Source of the DNA: Emticicia agri
GTDB taxonomy: Bacteria > Bacteroidota > Bacteroidia > Cytophagales > Spirosomataceae
Assembly: GCA_945860265.1 (NCBI GenBank)
Contig: CAMAQF010000003.1
Location: 1 to 64,000, forward strand
Length of the DNA: 64,000 nucleotides
Direction of reading: 5' to 3'
The stretch's first letter is position 1; every line of letters starts with the position of its first letter. This document shows, one piece after another, positions 25,156-36,400 of this stretch. The translations under genes and the position numbers were made by a program. The notes below the pieces were generated by a model, which was not told where the DNA came from, searched no databases, and saw only the letters and a program-made list of their open reading frames with translations.

Positions 25156-25659
25156 TCATTTTTTTGTACCCTTTTTGAACCTCAAAAATATCCCAATTGT
25201 GCCATCGTGCCAAATACTTTTCCAAGGAATGCCATAATGTTTAAATCCGAGTTTTTCAAGCGTTTTCATCATTGGGTTACTTGCAAATAACTCGCTTGTA
25301 GCTAAAATATTTTCCTCTAATTTATTCACAAGTAATAAGCGTGCAATGGAGGTTGAGATTCCGAGGCCTCTAAAAGTTTCACTCACAAAAAAATAACCTA
25401 ATTCTAAGACAAAAATATCTTTTATAGATGATAATCCAGCTTTCTCAAAAGCAAGACTTTCATTAGGTTTCAAGGCTCCTATTCCAATAAGTTCATCATT
25501 CGCAAAACACAATACAATTCTACAACAAGACTGAACTTTGTCAATACTTGGTACGGTAACTTTCCCTTGTCTAGTTAAATGCTGAATAAAAACATGAGCT
25601 ATCTCGTCTGTGATATTGCTCTTTTCTACTACTTGATATTCAATACTATTTATTTCCAT
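25156..25659 (-). CDS. GNAT-family N-acetyltransferase
   Basis: 167 residues. The acetyl-CoA-binding motif A is ELGYFFVSETFRGLGISTSIARLL (about 86-110), with FRGLGIS the pyrophosphate loop. The preceding GIGALKPNES strand and the C-terminal LEKLGFKHYGIPW complete the fold. It is a cytoplasmic acetyltransferase of unknown substrate and stands alone. Confidence 0.85.
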   Translation of the reverse strand: MEINSIEYQVVEKSNITDEIAHVFIQHLTRQGKVTVPSIDKVQSCCRIVLCFANDELIGIGALKPNESLAFEKAGLSSIKDIFVLELGYFFVSETFRGLGISTSIARLLLVNKLEENILATSELFASNPMMKTLEKLGFKHYGIPWKSIWHDGTIGIFLRFKKGTKK

Positions 25660-25964
25660 TTATTTTTAATCGTTAAAATAACAAATAATACATAAATGTT
25701 TCATTAAATAAACGATTGAATATTAAAGTTTTGTGAATTTTTATAATCAGTATTTCCTACTCAAAAAATAAGTCTTTCCAGAACTTTTAATACGTTTTTT
25801 TAACCTTGACTTTTTATAATCATAACAATACTATCACATTGGCTTAACTCTGAATTTACAAGGCAAGCCTACTTTTGCGAACTCAAAAATCATGTATCAT
25901 TAACCAAAAATTTGATTTACGGTATTCAAGTTTTGTTGAGGCTAACCCAAAATAATCAAACATT
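25660..25964 (+). promoter_or_regulatory. 305-bp gap with the susC promoter
   Basis: TACTTTTG at 25870-25877 fits TAnnTTTG and lies 87 bp before the SusC start. No TTTG is present at the -33 position, suggesting an activated promoter. TTAAC at 25844 and TTTAC at 25855 are 11 bp apart, a weak version of the repeat seen before the phn operon. Nothing else is seen in this gap. Confidence 0.45.
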
Positions 25965-28900
25965 ATGCAAAGAACTCTATTTAAAGTATTATTGGCTTTT
26001 ATCATTTCTTTCTCTACTTTTTATAATTCTAATGCTCAAAATAGCACTATTTCTGGTACTGTTACATCTGCAGTGGGTGGATTTATTCCTGGAGTAAATA
26101 TTCAGTTAAAGGGGACAAATACCGGTACCGTTACAGATAGCAATGGTGCTTTTAAAATTAATGTAAATACTGAGAAGGCGATTCTGGTGGTATCAGTTAT
26201 TGGCTTTGCAACACAAGAATTAACGGTGGGTAATCGAAGTAAAATTGATTTGATTTTGCAAGAAGAAACTAAAACCTTGAATGAAGTTATTGTAACAGCA
26301 TTAGGTATCAAGCGTGAAGAAAAATCATTAGGTTTTGCTGCAACTACCATTAATGCTAATGCAGTAATTGATGCAAAATCGAATAACTGGGTGAATACCC
26401 TTTCCGGAAAAGTGGCTGGTTTAAATATTCAAGGTGTTGGAGGTGGCCCAATGGGGTCATCAAGAATCACTTTAAGAGGTGAATCTTCACTTAATCTTGA
26501 AAATAATCAAGCCTTAATTGTGGTTGACGGAGTACCAATTAGTAGTAAAATTACTGGAACTGGTTATAATTCTCATCTTTCGGCCGATAGCCCAATTGAT
26601 TATGGTTCAACGGTTTCAGACTTAAATCCTGATGATATTGAAAACGTAACTGTATTGAAAGGACCAGGTGCAACGGCACTTTATGGAAGTCGAGCAGCAG
26701 GTGGAGCTTTAGTTATTACTACAAAAACAGGTGCGAGAAAAGACCGAGGAATTGGAATAACCTTTAACACAAACTTTAATATTGAACAAGTAAATCGTTG
26801 GCCTGATTATCAATTTGAATATGGCGAAGGACGTACAGATGTATATTATTCGTACTTAAATAGTGCTGATGGAATCAATACAAGTACAACTGCGGCCGCT
26901 GGACGTGCATGGGGGCCAAAATTTAATGGTCAATCTTACTTTCAATATAATCCAGACGCCCCAGATGGTAAACCAACCGAAAGAACGCCGTGGGTTGCTC
27001 AAAAAGACTATATTTCAGGTTATTTTCAAACGGGAAAAACTTTTTCAAATAGCCTTTCGCTTGAAGGTGGTACAGATAAAGGTTCAGCAAGATTTTCGTT
27101 TACTCACCTTAAAAACGAATGGATTGTGCCAAATACAGGCTTTGAACGAATCAATGCTGCTTTATCGGTTAACCAACAATTATCTTCAAAATTAAAGATT
27201 ACAGGAAAAGCAAATTATACCAACAAGAAAAGCGATAACCTTCCTGCCGCTGGCTATAATAATCAATCGCTCATGTATTTTGTAATCATTGGGCCCGCAC
27301 CAAATGTGAAACCAGAATGGTATAAACCCTATTGGCAACCAGGTTTAGAGGGTGTACAACAACGCAACCCTTTTAATCCTGGCCCCGATAATCCTTACTT
27401 GGATATGTATGAAATGCTCAATAAAATGAACAAGCATGGACTTATCGGAAATATTGCCGCCAACTACCAACTTTCTGACAAGTTTGATTTAATGCTTAGA
27501 ACAGGTGTAGATATGTCGTACGAATTCCGTTCGCAGCAACGACCTTTCAGCATGACAAAATACCCAAGAGGGATGTTTAGAGAGCAAAATGTTTTTAGTT
27601 ATGAATCTAATACCGATTTTTTATTAAATTATAAAGATAATTACGGAGAAAAAATTAGCGTTCGAGCATCACTTGGTGGAAATGCAATGAAGCAAACATA
27701 CGATTTTGCAGGTTTGTATGCCGACCAATTAGCTCAACCAGGTATTTATCAAATCTCAAACAGTTTAGACCAAGCAGTAGCCGACCCACTCAAGACTCGT
27801 AAGGCAATCAATAGTGTTTATGCGACAACACAATTTGCTTACGACGAAAAGATTTTTGTGGACTTAACAGGCAGAAACGATTGGTCAAGTACTTTGCCAT
27901 TTGCCAATAATTCGTTTTTCTATCCTTCTATTAGTTCGAGTTTTTTATTGCATGAATTGTTTAAAATGCCGCAATCAGTTTCGTTTGCAAAGATTCGTGC
28001 TTCGTGGGCACAGGTTGGAAACGATACACGTCCATACCAAACTGCTCGTTATTACGACCGAATTTATGGTAATAACTTTACGAACCCTTCAACATTATTT
28101 AATGCCAATCTTAAACCCGAAATCACTTCAAGTTATGAGTTTGGTTTAGATGTTCGTTTACTCAAAAACCGTCTTGGGTTAGACCTTGCTGTATATAATA
28201 ACGATAGTCGTAATCAGATTTTGGCGGTTCCGCTCGACCCAACTTCTGGTTTTTCAAATGCCCTTATCAATGCGGGTTTGATTAATAGTAAAGGTGTTGA
28301 AGTGAAATTGAATGGTAAAATTATCAACAATGCCAAATTTAAGTGGAATTCTACGGCAATTTGGTCAAGAAATCGCAGTTATGTGCGTGAATTGGCCGAA
28401 GGAATCACCAACCAAACGATTTACGCTCACAACACAAACGTTACCATCGAAGCCCGTGTAGGCGGATTGATGGGCGATATGTATGGTCGTGGTTTCCAAC
28501 GCTCACCCGATGGTCAGATAGTTTACGGCACAAATGGTTTGCCTGCTCAACTCGACCCAACCACAAAAAAATGGGGCAACGCTTTTGCTGACTGGAAAGC
28601 AAGCTGGTCGAATGAATTTACTTATAAGGGTTTAAAATTAAGTGTTTTGTTGGATGGACAAATGGGTGGAAGTATGTACTCTCAAACCAGTCATAAAAAT
28701 AACACGCTTGGCAAAACCACTGTTACACTCCCAGGCAGAGACGGTGGTTTGATTGGCGATGGTGTCGTAAAACAAGCAGATGGAACATTCTTGCCAAATA
28801 CAGTGAAAGTAGCGGCAAGTGCATATTATGATAACTATTACCAAATTAGCAATGCCGAAGTTAATATTTTTGATGCATCATTCTTGAAAATCCGTGAAGT

Positions 28901-29120
28901 ACGTTTTGAGTTTAATTTACCTCAAAATCTGCTTAGCAAGGTTGGCATTCGCCAAACGAGCGTGGCAATATTTGGTCGTGATTTATTCAATTTTACAAAA
29001 TTCCCAGGGTTTGACCCAGAAGGTGGAAATTTGAATAATGGAACACTAACCCCAGGTGTTGAACTCACGCAGTTTCCTTCGGCACGCAGTATGGGAGCAA
29101 ATTTGACATTTAAGTTTTAA
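25965..29120 (+). CDS. SusC/RagA-family TonB-linked outer-membrane receptor
   Basis: 1051 residues. The signal peptide ends at SNAQ (about 25). A carboxypeptidase-regulatory-like domain (about 28-105) has the usual GTNTGTVTDSNGAF. The plug domain contains LNEVIVTALGIKREEKSLGFA and ALIVVDGVPIS, the SusC-specific motifs, and a large barrel follows. SusC proteins import oligomeric nutrients together with the SusD lid encoded 19 bp downstream. The next gene in the same direction encodes a secreted phosphoesterase. A phosphorylated oligomer or phosphoester is therefore a plausible cargo, but this is inference. Confidence 0.93.
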   Translation: MQRTLFKVLLAFIISFSTFYNSNAQNSTISGTVTSAVGGFIPGVNIQLKGTNTGTVTDSNGAFKINVNTEKAILVVSVIGFATQELTVGNRSKIDLILQEETKTLNEVIVTALGIKREEKSLGFAATTINANAVIDAKSNNWVNTLSGKVAGLNIQGVGGGPMGSSRITLRGESSLNLENNQALIVVDGVPISSKITGTGYNSHLSADSPIDYGSTVSDLNPDDIENVTVLKGPGATALYGSRAAGGALVITTKTGARKDRGIGITFNTNFNIEQVNRWPDYQFEYGEGRTDVYYSYLNSADGINTSTTAAAGRAWGPKFNGQSYFQYNPDAPDGKPTERTPWVAQKDYISGYFQTGKTFSNSLSLEGGTDKGSARFSFTHLKNEWIVPNTGFERINAALSVNQQLSSKLKITGKANYTNKKSDNLPAAGYNNQSLMYFVIIGPAPNVKPEWYKPYWQPGLEGVQQRNPFNPGPDNPYLDMYEMLNKMNKHGLIGNIAANYQLSDKFDLMLRTGVDMSYEFRSQQRPFSMTKYPRGMFREQNVFSYESNTDFLLNYKDNYGEKISVRASLGGNAMKQTYDFAGLYADQLAQPGIYQISNSLDQAVADPLKTRKAINSVYATTQFAYDEKIFVDLTGRNDWSSTLPFANNSFFYPSISSSFLLHELFKMPQSVSFAKIRASWAQVGNDTRPYQTARYYDRIYGNNFTNPSTLFNANLKPEITSSYEFGLDVRLLKNRLGLDLAVYNNDSRNQILAVPLDPTSGFSNALINAGLINSKGVEVKLNGKIINNAKFKWNSTAIWSRNRSYVRELAEGITNQTIYAHNTNVTIEARVGGLMGDMYGRGFQRSPDGQIVYGTNGLPAQLDPTTKKWGNAFADWKASWSNEFTYKGLKLSVLLDGQMGGSMYSQTSHKNNTLGKTTVTLPGRDGGLIGDGVVKQADGTFLPNTVKVAASAYYDNYYQISNAEVNIFDASFLKIREVRFEFNLPQNLLSKVGIRQTSVAIFGRDLFNFTKFPGFDPEGGNLNNGTLTPGVELTQFPSARSMGANLTFKF

Positions 29121-29138
29121 TCAAAAAGTATCTCGAAA

Positions 29139-30623
29139 ATGAAAAACAAATTAAAATATATCCTTACGCTTTTTGTCGTGTTGTCTTTTATGACTTCATG
29201 CACAAAAAACTTTGAAGAAATCAATATCGACCCTAATCGCCCTGAAAAAGTCAATCCTGGTGTTATTTTAAGTCAATTACAATACCGAATTGTCAATAAC
29301 TCGGTATCAGCCGCCCGCAATTTTACGCACGAATTGATGCAAGTGGATGCACCACGAGCAAGCACGAGTGGATTAGGATTGCACCGCTATACAGTAAATC
29401 CTGGGGCAGGTGTTTGGAGTAATTTTTATCAGAATTTGACTGATATAGAAGATATTTATACAATAGCCGGCCGTTTGAAAGAAAATAATTATAAAGCCAT
29501 TGCATTGGTTTATAAATGTTGGGCGTATTCTATCTTGACCGATTTGTACGGTGATGTGCCATATTCACAGGCAATCAAAGCAACAGAAGGCAATTTCAAG
29601 CCTTCGTTCGATAAACAAAAAGATATTTATACACAGATTTTGAAAGATTTAGAGACAGCAAATGGTCTTTTTGATGATACCAAAATTTTGACTTACGGCG
29701 GTGATTTAGTGTATAATACAAGCGTTTTGACGGGTGGTAAAAATATCGGTATTCAACGTTGGAAAAAATTTACGAACTCGCTCAGATTGAGATTATTACT
29801 AAGATTATCGAAAAAAGAAGGTGAAATCAACGTAAAAGAGCAAATAACTGCAATTTTAGCAGATGCCGTAAAATACCCAACTTTTACAGTCAATGCCGAC
29901 GATGCGATTTTCAGATACCCTGGCACTTTCCCTTATTTTAACCCGTATTATAATGCTCGTACTTTGGATTGGAGAGAAGGTACTTATTTCACAGAGTTTT
30001 TCTTGAATCAGATGAATGCAAGCACTGACCCACGTCGTGCGATTTGGGCAATTCCAGTTACGGTGGCGGGCGTTCCAACTTTTAGAGGTATTCAAAGTGG
30101 TTATCCGACTACCCTTGAATACGTTGTTGGTCAAAATTCAAGTTATACCGATGCACTTAAAACTCTGCCCCAGTTGGGTGTTATGATGCCTTATGCCGAA
30201 GTTGAATTTATCAAAGCTGAACTTGCTCTGAAAGGATATACAACAGGAAAAACACCAAAAGCCCATTATGATGCAGGAATTACTGCCTCAATGGTTCAGT
30301 GGGGAGCAACAATGCCAGCGACATTTTTAACTCAAAAAAGCATCGCTTATGATGCCACACTTTCTCTTGAAAAACAATTAGAACAAATATTGTTACAAAA
30401 GTACTACGCTTATTTCTTTGTAGATTATCAAGCATGGTTTGAAAAGCGTAGAACTGGCTATCCAATTTTGCCTAGAGGAACTGGAATTCCAACCTCAAAC
30501 AAGTTTCCTAGTCGTGTACCATACCCTACCTATTTACAATCACTTAACCCTGAAGGTTTGGCTGGTGCAGTAAGTTCGATTGGTGCTGATAATAGCGATA
30601 CAAAAGTTTGGTGGGAAAAATAG
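29139..30623 (+). CDS. SusD/RagB-family surface lipoprotein (SusD-like_2)
   Basis: 494 residues, lipobox MTSC (Cys about 21). The sequence FEEINIDPNRPEKVNPGVILSQLQY and the later YKCWAYSILTDLYGDVPYSQA are hallmarks of the SusD-like_2 group, a TPR-rich lid that captures substrate for SusC. The C-terminus YFVDYQAWFEKRRTGYP is also typical. It forms an operon with the SusC gene. A hairpin and the first YncE-phosphoesterase gene follow within 80 bp. Confidence 0.92.
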   Translation: MKNKLKYILTLFVVLSFMTSCTKNFEEINIDPNRPEKVNPGVILSQLQYRIVNNSVSAARNFTHELMQVDAPRASTSGLGLHRYTVNPGAGVWSNFYQNLTDIEDIYTIAGRLKENNYKAIALVYKCWAYSILTDLYGDVPYSQAIKATEGNFKPSFDKQKDIYTQILKDLETANGLFDDTKILTYGGDLVYNTSVLTGGKNIGIQRWKKFTNSLRLRLLLRLSKKEGEINVKEQITAILADAVKYPTFTVNADDAIFRYPGTFPYFNPYYNARTLDWREGTYFTEFFLNQMNASTDPRRAIWAIPVTVAGVPTFRGIQSGYPTTLEYVVGQNSSYTDALKTLPQLGVMMPYAEVEFIKAELALKGYTTGKTPKAHYDAGITASMVQWGATMPATFLTQKSIAYDATLSLEKQLEQILLQKYYAYFFVDYQAWFEKRRTGYPILPRGTGIPTSNKFPSRVPYPTYLQSLNPEGLAGAVSSIGADNSDTKVWWEK

Positions 30624-30645
30624 AAAATTATAATCCGTTTATTCA

Positions 30646-30679
30646 AACGCTGGCAAGCTCTTAGTAACTTGTCAGCGTT
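30646..30679 (+). other. Intercistronic hairpin between susD and a phosphoesterase gene
   Basis: AACGCTGGCAAG pairs with CTTGTCAGCGTT (one G-T pair) around a 10-base loop. There is no U run, so it may adjust expression of the downstream gene rather than end transcription. Confidence 0.5.
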
Positions 30680-30701
30680 ATCCATTTAAAAATACTTTCA
30701 A

Positions 30702-33125
30702 ATGAAACATCTATTCAAATTTGTACTTTTGTTTTCTTCATTGGTGACATTTGGTCAGAATGTTAATACGCAACCGAATACACAAGAAGTTTTATTGCCA
30801 AATGGTTGGTCACTGACACCGGCTGGTCGCTCTTTAGAAGTTGGAGATTTGCCATTAAATATAGCCGTTTCTGTATCGGAGAAACTAATGGCTGTTACAA
30901 ATAACGGTCAAGGAAAACAAACAATCCAACTGATTGATACAAAATCGGAGAAGGTTTTGGATAATATCGAAATCCCAAAGTCTTTTTATGGTTTAAAATT
31001 TAGCAAAGACGAAAAAAGCCTTTACGCATCAGGGGGGAACGACAATTGGATTTTAAAATACGCTATCGTCGGAAACAAACTCGTTTTGAATGATAGCTTA
31101 ATTTTAGGAAAAAAATGGCCAAATAAAATCTCTCCCGTTGGCATTGAAATCGACGACGACCGCCAATTATTATACGTTGTTACGAAAGAAAATAATTCAT
31201 TTTATATTTTAGATTTAAAGACTAAAGCCATCGTTTTTGAGCAAAATTTAGGTCATGAAGGTTATACTTGTGTGCTTTCGCCCGATAAAAAAATACTTTA
31301 TATTTCGCTTTGGGGTGGACGAAAAATTGCTCTTTTTGATACTCAAAATCGAACAATAGTAAACACAATTCCCGTTTCGTATAACCCAAATGAGTTGATT
31401 TTAAGTAAAAATGGTCAATATTTATACGTAGCCAATGCGGGAGATAATAGTGTTTCGGTGATTGATACGAAAACACAAAAAGTAATCGAAATCTTGGATG
31501 CAGGTTTATATCCAAACTCACTAGTTGGTTCGGTTACTAACGGCGTTGCTCTTTCAAAAGATGAAAAAACGCTGTACATTGCCAATGCTGATAATAATTG
31601 TTTGGCGGTTTTTGATGTAAGTAACAAAGGAAAAAGTTTTTCTAAAGGCTTTATTCCCGTGGGTTGGTATCCTACCAATGTTCGGGTTGTTGGTAAAAAA
31701 ATATTTGTGGCAAATGGCAAAGGATTTACTTCTTTTGCGAATCCACAAGGCCCGCAACCAGTCAAAAGAGAAGTTCGCTCAGAATCTCATCTCGGAGAAG
31801 ATACTCGTGGTCAATACATTGGTAATTTGATGAAAGGAACGTTAAGTATCATTGATACACCCAATGAGAAAGATTTAGAGCTATATTCTAAAAAAGTTTA
31901 TCAAAATACACCCTACAAAAAAGACAAAGAACTCGTTACGGATGGAGAGCCGAATAATCCGATTCCGATGAAGGTTGGAGATGCTTCGCCAATCAAACAC
32001 GTATTTTATATATTAAAAGAAAACCGTACTTACGACCAAGTTTTTGGTGATATGAAAGAAGGCAATGGCGATTCTACACTTTGCCTATTTGGTGAAAAAT
32101 ATACACCTAATCAGCATAAATTGGCTAGAGAATACGTATTATTAGATAATTTTTATGTAGATTCCGAAGTAAGTGCCGATGGTCATAACTGGTCGATGGG
32201 AGCTCACGCCAATGATTATTTAGAGAAAACTTGGCCAACTGGCTATGGTCGTCGTGGTGGCGTAACCGAAGGAATGGGTCGCCGTCAGATTGCCAATGAT
32301 AAAGATGGATTTATATGGGATTTTTGTAAACGTCAAGGTGTAAGCTATCGTACTTATGGTGTTTTTGCTGATGATAAAAAAGGAAATATTTCTGCATTAG
32401 ATAAAGAACACGTTTGCTCTTATTTTACAGGATATTATAACCAAAAAGTAAAAGATACGACCCGAGTTAATCAATGGAAGCGTGATTTTGATTCTTTGTT
32501 AGTTGCAAAAGCAGTTCCTGCATTCAACTCTATTAGACTAGGTGCTGACCACACACAAGGAATGGCAGTAGGAAGACCAACACCTTTTGCTTGCGTGGCA
32601 GATAATGATTTAGCAGTCGGAATGTTTATTGAACATTTGAGTAAAAGCTCAATTTGGAATCAATCTGCGGTATTTATCCTAGAAGATGATGCTCAAAATG
32701 GCCCTGACCACGTTGATGCTCACCGCTCAAATGCTCTTGTTGTGAGTCCATATACCAAACGAAATTTTGTTGACCATACCATGTATTCAACCTCTGGAAT
32801 GCTCAGAACGATGGAATTAATACTGGGTTTACCTCCAATGACACAATATGATGCCGCGGCAATGCCGATGTTTCGTAGTTTTACAGCAAAACCAGATTTT
32901 AAACCTTACCAATCAGTTCCATCATCTATTAATTTGGAAGAGATAAATACAGCATACACACCGTCGGCAAAACGTTCAGAAGGTTTGGAATTTGCTGAAG
33001 TTGATAGCAATGACGATAATCTTTTCAACGAAATTTTATGGAAAGGCATCAAAGGTGAATTAGCTCAACTTCCAGCACCCCGACGAAGTGCTTTTGTTAA
33101 AGTCGTTAAAGTCGACAATGATTGA
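30702..33125 (+). CDS. YncE-like propeller / phosphoesterase fusion, copy 1
   Basis: 807 residues with a signal peptide (1-18, VTFGQ). Residues about 25-400 form a YncE/YVTN beta-propeller with repeated YVANAGDNSVSVIDTKTQKV-type blades. Residues about 425-760 form a phosphoesterase domain related to phospholipase C/AcpA-type acid phosphatases. Metal-site motifs are KENRTYD (439-445), SADGHNWS, GADHTQG, EDDAQNGPDHVDAHR (661 onward) and a late TMYSTSGMLRTME. It should release phosphate from an exported substrate. It directly follows the susCD genes and is probably read with them. It is one of five such genes in this window. Confidence 0.88.
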   Translation: MKHLFKFVLLFSSLVTFGQNVNTQPNTQEVLLPNGWSLTPAGRSLEVGDLPLNIAVSVSEKLMAVTNNGQGKQTIQLIDTKSEKVLDNIEIPKSFYGLKFSKDEKSLYASGGNDNWILKYAIVGNKLVLNDSLILGKKWPNKISPVGIEIDDDRQLLYVVTKENNSFYILDLKTKAIVFEQNLGHEGYTCVLSPDKKILYISLWGGRKIALFDTQNRTIVNTIPVSYNPNELILSKNGQYLYVANAGDNSVSVIDTKTQKVIEILDAGLYPNSLVGSVTNGVALSKDEKTLYIANADNNCLAVFDVSNKGKSFSKGFIPVGWYPTNVRVVGKKIFVANGKGFTSFANPQGPQPVKREVRSESHLGEDTRGQYIGNLMKGTLSIIDTPNEKDLELYSKKVYQNTPYKKDKELVTDGEPNNPIPMKVGDASPIKHVFYILKENRTYDQVFGDMKEGNGDSTLCLFGEKYTPNQHKLAREYVLLDNFYVDSEVSADGHNWSMGAHANDYLEKTWPTGYGRRGGVTEGMGRRQIANDKDGFIWDFCKRQGVSYRTYGVFADDKKGNISALDKEHVCSYFTGYYNQKVKDTTRVNQWKRDFDSLLVAKAVPAFNSIRLGADHTQGMAVGRPTPFACVADNDLAVGMFIEHLSKSSIWNQSAVFILEDDAQNGPDHVDAHRSNALVVSPYTKRNFVDHTMYSTSGMLRTMELILGLPPMTQYDAAAMPMFRSFTAKPDFKPYQSVPSSINLEEINTAYTPSAKRSEGLEFAEVDSNDDNLFNEILWKGIKGELAQLPAPRRSAFVKVVKVDND

Positions 33126-33241
33126 TTTTGCAATAGATTGCCGAAAACATCCAAACGTTTACAAAATACCAATGTTTTCTATAAAAATTATAGATTATTC
33201 TGTCGATAAACATCGAAATCATTAGTATAATTAAAATTCAC

Positions 33242-33278
33242 AAAAAGCCTCTTTTTCAAATCGAAAGAGAGGCTTTTT
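33242..33278 (+). terminator. Terminator after phosphoesterase copy 1
   Basis: AAAAAGCCTCTTT pairs with AGAGAGGCTTTTT around a short loop and ends in T5, about 115 bp after the stop. It ends the susCD-phosphoesterase unit. Confidence 0.75.
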
Positions 33279-33330
33279 ACTCAATAAGTAGATTAATGCC
33301 TAACTATAGAGGTTAAGAAATTTCACGAAT

Positions 33331-33408
33331 TTAATTCATTTTTAGATTTTTTTTAATGCTTTTACAATCATTACCTAATACTAGCTTTACATGGGGTGAG
33401 TAGTTTTG
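33331..33408 (+). promoter_or_regulatory. Promoter with upstream 11-bp-spaced TTA repeats (candidate Pho box)
   Basis: TTAAT (33331), TTAGA (33342) and TTAAT (33353) begin exactly 11 bp apart, each followed by a T-rich tail. The -7 box TAGTTTTG (33401-33408) comes 28 bp before the ATG and has no -33 TTTG. That pattern suggests an activator such as PhoB binding one face of the helix. The phn region has similar spacing and the same TAGTTTTG box. Confidence 0.45.
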
Positions 33409-33435
33409 TAATTTAAATAACTATATTAATTACCC

Positions 33436-36400
33436 ATGAAAAAAACTGTGCTGTCCATTTTAATTGGATTTCTATTTTGCTTTAATGCTTTTTCGCAAGG
33501 AACTGATGCCACAATTGCTGGTGTAGTCAAAGACGAAAAAGGTGAAGGAATTCCAGGAGCTTCGGTGCGTGTCCGCAACGAATCAACTGGTTTTCAGACT
33601 GGTACACTTACCAACGTAAATGGTGAGTTTCAATTGCAACAACTTCCGCTCGGCAAACCTTATACAATAACGGTTTCGTTTGTGGGTTATCAGACCCAAA
33701 AATTCTCAGATTATGCTCTAAATCAAGGAGATAAACTGAAAATTGATTCAAAACTAATGATTTCAAATACAACTTTATCTGAAGTTGTGGTTTCTGCTAA
33801 TTCTTTTGTCAATAAAGAAACTGAAAGAGCCGGTGCAGCTATCGCCGTAACAGCTTTACAGATGAAACAACTTCCAATGGAAGGCAGAAACTTTACGGCT
33901 TTAACCGCCCTTTCTCCACTGCAAGGCCGAAATGGAAGTTTTAGTGGACAGCGTACTTCATCGACCAACGTAACGATGGATGGAGCAAACGCCCGAAATA
34001 TGTACACTAACGGAGCAGTTGGCAATGGTCCATACACGATTTCTCAAGAGGCAATTCGTGAATACCAAGTTTCGACCAATAACTATGACGTAACACAAGG
34101 TCGCCAAGGTGGTGGTTCAGTAAATGCTGTTACAAAAAGTGGTACGAATACAATGGAAGGTTCAGCGTTTTTCTACCAAAGAGCAAGTAAAGCGAAACTT
34201 TTTGGAAATGAATTGTTTCCAATGAATAGTAAATTTAATGCAAACGGAACACCACGAACCACCAATATCAACCAAAAACAATATGGTTTTTCGTTAGGTG
34301 GGGCATTAATCAAAGATAAACTACACTATTTTGTGGCTTTAGACCGTCAAAACGAAACAATACCTTTTCAAATCGCTCCAGTTTTTGATGCAACTCAAGA
34401 ACAAAACTTTGGTATTACTAAAGCCAATTTAGAGAAAGTGATTGAAGTGGCAAGACAAAAATATGGCATGAAAAATACGCCACAATATGGCGACTTTTCG
34501 AGACAAACTGAAGCAAATGCCTTGTTTATGCGTTTGGATTGGCAGTTAAACGATAAAAATAAATTAACTTTCCGTAATAACCTTACAACTTGGAATGCTC
34601 CAAATTCGGTAAGTGATAATTCAAATGTCAACTTATTAGAATCTTGGATAGGTTTTAAGTCAAGAGAAAACAGTGCTTTGGTTTCTTTGCGTTCGGCTCT
34701 AGCACCTGATTTAACCAACGAATTGAAATTTCAATATCAAACCGTTAATCGTAATTATATCGTAAGTTCAGATTTACCTTTAGAAAGCATTCCTCGTGCA
34801 ATCATTACGGTTCGCTCGGTCATTCCTACTGCAACAAATCCTACTGCATCACAAACTCGAACTGTACAGTTTGGTGGTCAAAGATTTGGTACAGAATACG
34901 CCAATGATAAAACACTCCATTTGGCAAATACAACTTATTGGAGAAAAGGCGGTTTAAATTTTAAATTCGGAACGGACAATATGCTTACTTTCTTAGATTC
35001 TAAGATTGTAAACGAAATGAATGGTCGCTTCTTCTATGCAAGTTTACAAGATTTCATTGACAATAAAGCAAGCCGCTTTGCTCGTGAAGTACCGTTATCG
35101 AATCCTGCTGTTCAGCAATCTTTATTAGATTTTTCAGTATTCGGACAGGTTGATTTTCAGCCATTTAAAAACGTTTCGGCAATGGCAGGTTTGCGTTATG
35201 ATGCAACGGTTTTCTTTAAACAAGGCGATGCAAACGCAACAACCGAAAACAAATTGGGCATAAAAACAACCAATTCTTTGGCCGATTTTAATAATATCCA
35301 ACCAAGACTTCAATTAACTTGGGATGTGCAAGGTCGCCAAAAAGATTTAATAAAATTTGGTGGTGGAATTTTCTCGGCACAGCCAGTTTCTTATTTACAG
35401 TTGAATAATATTCAAAACAGTGGTACAATTGTAGGTTCGATTGATGTTTCGGGAGCAGCAGTTCCAAAAGCAGATTTTGTTTCGTATCGCAACAACCCAG
35501 CGACAACGCCAGGCATAAAGCCAGGTGAAAGCTATATTTCAACTATTAATGCTGTTTCTGATGATTTTCAAGTACCGAGTATTTTCAAATTAAACTTGTC
35601 TTATAACCGTTTTTTCAATTCAAGATTTAGAGCGGGTGTGAATTTATTATGGTCGAAAACCATCAACAATTATGTTTATTATGACAGAAATATTGTTGAC
35701 CAACCATACTTTACGCTTAGCAACGAAGGAAATCGTGGCGTATTTGTACCAGCAAATACTATTCCAGCCAACGGCTCAACTGATTGGACGAAAGGCAGAA
35801 AAGCAACTGATGTAGGTAGAGTTTTGGAATTAGAATCTTCGGGTCAATTAGACCAAATGGCGGTAGTTTTTGATGCAAGCATGAGACTCGGAACAGATGG
35901 ATATTTTACTGTAAGTTATACTAGAAATGATACAAAAGACAATACTTCTTTTGACTGTTGTGTGGCCAATACTTCAACATTTCGTGCTATTGCTGACGAC
36001 CCAAGAGATAGAACTGTTGCTGCTTCTGATTTCCAGTTTAGCGATAAATTAGTTGTTAGTGCTGCTTCGCCAACTGTGAAAGGTTTCCAGCTCGGTGCTG
36101 TTTTTAATGGTGTTGGTGGAACTCGCTACTCGTTTTTGGTTGGTGGAAATAAAAGTATCAATGGTGATTTTGTGTTGACAAATGACTTAGCTTTTGTTTT
36201 TGACCCAAATAATTCTACGGTACCCGAAACTGTAAGAAATGGCATCAAAGGTCTTTTGGAAAACCCGGATGTAACACAAAGTGTAAAAGATTATATCACT
36301 AAAAGTGCCGGCAAAGTAGCTGAAAGAAATGGTGGTGTAAATCCTTTTTATTATACCTTAGATTTGCGTCTTACAAAAGATATTACACTTTATAAAAATC